44,465 nt of DNA, from assembly GCA_028824715.1 (NCBI GenBank), contig JAPPCV010000079.1:1-44465 (forward strand), in the 5' to 3' direction. Shown here piece by piece: positions 42,496-44,465 of the stretch. The notes under the pieces were generated by a model, which ran no database searches, was not told the DNA's origin, and saw only the letters and a list, made by a program, of their open reading frames with translations. The position numbers and the translations under genes were made by a program. The stretch's first letter is position 1, and each line of letters opens with the position of its first letter. This DNA is from Boseongicola sp. (GTDB taxonomy: Bacteria; Pseudomonadota; Alphaproteobacteria; Rhodobacterales; Rhodobacteraceae).

Positions 42496-43350
42496 ATGAC
42501 GCGTATCGACGCACATCAGCACTTCTGGTCCTTGGCGCGCGGAGACTACGGATGGCTGACGCCGGAGCTGGAGCCGATCTACCGCGACTTCCTTCCGGAC
42601 GACCTGAGGCCACTGTTGGCCGAGGCGGGCATTGACGGCACGATTCTCGTGCAGGCCGCTCCAACTGTTGCAGAGACGGAATTCATGCTTGGTCTCGCGC
42701 GAGACGAACCCTACATCAGGGGTGTCGTTGGCTGGGTCGACTTCGAGGACCCGCACGCGCCTGACGAAATTGCGCGCCTCGCCAGGCAACCGTCCTTGGT
42801 GGGCCTGCGCCCGATGATCCAGGACATCGCCGACGACGGCTGGATGCTGGGCGAAGGGCTCGTCCCCGCGTTTGACGCCCTGATTGCTGCCGATCTCACG
42901 TTCGACGCCCTGACGCTGCCGAGGCATCTGCCGGCTCTGCGAGCGCTCTTGGCGCGCCTCCCGAACATGCGAACGGTCATTGATCACGGCTCGAAGCCGA
43001 TGATCCGAGACGGGACCATGGATGGCTGGGACCGGGACATGGCGGCACTCGCGTCGGAGACGCCGGCGTTCTGCAAGCTGTCCGGGCTTGTGACCGAGGC
43101 GAACGCCGACTGGACCGTCGATGACTTGCGTCCGTACGTGGATCATCTTCTGGACACGTTCGGGCCGGACCGGCTCGTCTGGGGCAGCGACTGGCCGGTC
43201 TGCACGTTGGCGAGTTCCTACGGGCGGTGGGTGGAAGTGACAGGGGAGCTTCTTTCCGGGCTTGTCGAGGACGAAAGGAGCGCGATCCTCGGCGGCAACG
43301 CTGCGCGTGCCTACCGGTTGCGGGCACCTGATTCCGCTGACGCGGAGTAG
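42496..43350 (+). CDS. Amidohydrolase-2 family, sugar-lactonase-like
   Basis: A 284-aa TIM-barrel metal-dependent hydrolase. RIDAHQHFW (residues 3-11) is the metal-binding start of the L-fuconolactonase-like group, TVIDHGSKP gives a later His and VWGSDWPVC the conserved Asp. Members open sugar lactones or related esters made by aldose dehydrogenases. ATG 42496 has GGAG nine bases before it. Together with the kinase and SDR it fits a dehydrogenase-lactonase-kinase route for a sugar. Confidence 0.88.
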   Translation: MTRIDAHQHFWSLARGDYGWLTPELEPIYRDFLPDDLRPLLAEAGIDGTILVQAAPTVAETEFMLGLARDEPYIRGVVGWVDFEDPHAPDEIARLARQPSLVGLRPMIQDIADDGWMLGEGLVPAFDALIAADLTFDALTLPRHLPALRALLARLPNMRTVIDHGSKPMIRDGTMDGWDRDMAALASETPAFCKLSGLVTEANADWTVDDLRPYVDHLLDTFGPDRLVWGSDWPVCTLASSYGRWVEVTGELLSGLVEDERSAILGGNAARAYRLRAPDSADAE

Positions 43351-43369
43351 TTGGGAAGGGGCAGTCGGC

Positions 43370-44143
43370 ATGGGAGAATTCGACGGCAGGGTGGCGGTGG
43401 TCACGGGCTCAAGCGGCATTGGCCTGGGGGCGGCGCTGAAGTTCGCCCGGGAAGGCGCAACCGTGCACGTTTGCGGGAACGACGCGGCGCATAACGAAAG
43501 GGCATGGAGCAAGGCCGATGGGCTGGACGTGACCGTGGCCGAGGTTGATGTGACGCTGCCCGCGCAATTGGGGTCATGGATATATGATGTCGGAAGCAAC
43601 GGCGGGATTGACATCCTCGTGAATGCGGCAGCCGTCCAGACCTACGGAACGACGGAGTCGACGGACATCGGCCACTGGAACCGGGTCATCGCAACCAATC
43701 TGACCTCGTGTTTCCTGACCTCGCACTTTGCCTATCCCTTCATGAAGCAACGGGGCGGCGGCGCGATCGTCCATGTGTCATCGGTCCAGGGCCATGCCAA
43801 CCAGAGCGAGGTCCTGGCCTATGCTACCAGCAAGGGAGGAATTCACGCGTTGACGAGGGCACAGGCCGTTGACGCGGCAAAGGATGGCATCCGCGTGAAC
43901 TCCATAAGCCCGGGCTCGGTGCGTACGCCGCTGCTCGAGTTCGCAGCGCAGACTGTCGCGGGTGAAGGCAATCCGATCGAGGAAGTCATTGAGGGTTTCG
44001 GCAAGGCCCACCCGGCTGGCCGGGTCGGGACTGTCGAGGAGACGAGCGAGTTGATTGCGTTTCTTTGCAGCGACCGTGCAGGGTTTTGCACGGGAGGAGA
44101 CTATTTGATTGACGGAGGGCTGACGGCCGCGATCGGTGTGTGA
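43370..44143 (+). CDS. Short-chain dehydrogenase/reductase with shortened glycine loop
   Basis: A 257-aa classical SDR. The catalytic residues are Asn110, Ser138, Tyr151 and Lys155 (AYATSK). The nucleotide loop reads VVTGSSGIGLG: one residue fewer than the canonical TG-x3-G-x-G. The NNAG motif is VNAAAVQ. It may bind NAD(P) in an altered way, or the missing codon may be a recent in-frame deletion. ATG 43370 follows GGGAAGGGG by eight bases. Last gene of the kinase-lactonase operon; the partner aldose dehydrogenase role would fit it. Confidence 0.87.
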   Translation: MGEFDGRVAVVTGSSGIGLGAALKFAREGATVHVCGNDAAHNERAWSKADGLDVTVAEVDVTLPAQLGSWIYDVGSNGGIDILVNAAAVQTYGTTESTDIGHWNRVIATNLTSCFLTSHFAYPFMKQRGGGAIVHVSSVQGHANQSEVLAYATSKGGIHALTRAQAVDAAKDGIRVNSISPGSVRTPLLEFAAQTVAGEGNPIEEVIEGFGKAHPAGRVGTVEETSELIAFLCSDRAGFCTGGDYLIDGGLTAAIGV

Positions 44144-44465
44144 CGGCGTGGCCTCGGGTCCGCGAAACCAAGATTTCGCACGGCTGAAGCCCTGTTGTGG
44201 CTGGAGGCGGGCCCCGCTCTTGCGAACGGCTTGATCTTCGTGCTGAGGCGCAGGCAGGCATGCCACGTTTGACGGGCAGACGGTGGCGAATGGATTGCGG
44301 TGGCTGGATTCCGGAATGTGAGCGCTTGCAGCATTCCGGGCGTTCAGGAGAAGTGTCCGTCAGCAAGGGCCGTGTTGTGTCCAGGCCGTTAGACGGAACT
44401 TCACTGACCCGAAAGACGGTTTTGGCCAGGCGTGACTGGGTTTTTGCCGGATTCAGCCTGTCACG
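44144..44465 (+). other. Right-hand end without a gene
   Basis: No frame I can support. CCGGAATG (44311-44318) and CATTCCGG (44332-44339) form a perfect 8-base inverted repeat with a 13-base loop, about 170 bases after the SDR stop; it may be a transcription end or processing signal but has no T-tract. Confidence 0.35.

Noticed and set aside
41935-43614. A 559-codon minus-strand open frame
   Set aside because: Spans three plus-strand genes with recognised motifs; the translation looks random.

Overview
This is a 44.5 kb, GC-rich stretch of bacterial chromosome devoted almost entirely to uptake and breakdown of carbohydrate-like compounds. Gene families, short overlaps (GTGA/ATGA), a Tat-exported sugar-binding protein, and the mix of sugar importers, GMC oxidoreductases, AcoC-like proteins and an ectoine-hydrolase-like M24 protein suggest an alphaproteobacterium, probably Rhodobacterales or a relative. 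This is inferred from family resemblance; no rRNA or housekeeping marker is present. I see no tRNA, rRNA, CRISPR array, transposase or integrase.

Region 1 (about 0.9-20 kb) looks like one regulon. A TetR-family repressor (5633-6271, minus) lies beside a set of transcription units whose control regions share an 18-bp palindrome close to AGTAACCANNTGGTTACT. Clear copies lie at 946, 15643, 15745 and 19973, with a weaker one at 6344. The units are: acyl-CoA dehydrogenase / SDR / DUF993 aldolase-like / sugar isomerase-like; a CUT2 sugar ABC importer with zinc alcohol dehydrogenase and cupin; an aldo/keto reductase; CoA-transferase / enoyl-CoA hydratase / Dabb; and a second aldo/keto reductase with a MaoC dehydratase. 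A sugar-type importer and sugar enzymes tied by one operator to a beta-oxidation-like set suggests a pathway that oxidises a polyol or sugar to an acid, activates it with CoA and finishes it as an acyl-CoA. The substrate is unknown.

Region 2 (20-26.3 kb) holds a CUT1 importer resembling glucose/mannose systems, a truncated GlcG/HbpS-like protein and an ectoine-hydrolase-like M24 protein. Region 3 (26.3-30.1 kb) is a second CUT2 importer with LacI-type operators upstream but no LacI gene in the window. A solitary HEPN protein (30289-30951, minus) follows.

Region 4 (31.2-37.6 kb, minus) is a CUT1 importer whose two permeases each carry an extra pair of membrane segments, followed by a second GMC oxidoreductase. 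Region 5 (38-41.4 kb, minus) encodes a single-chain E1 alpha-beta thiamine-diphosphate dehydrogenase, a free 79-residue lipoyl domain and a separate alpha/beta hydrolase. It resembles acetoin dehydrogenase with AcoC split in two, and has no acyltransferase-type E2 and no E3. Divergent from it (41.5-44.1 kb) are a PfkB sugar kinase, a lactonase-type amidohydrolase and an SDR with a shortened nucleotide-binding loop.

All four importers have a strong RNA hairpin just after the binding-protein stop codon, a layout expected to give excess binding protein over membrane subunits. The best candidates for undescribed biology are the TetR-controlled sugar-to-acyl-CoA pathway and the split, E2-less E1/lipoyl/hydrolase module.
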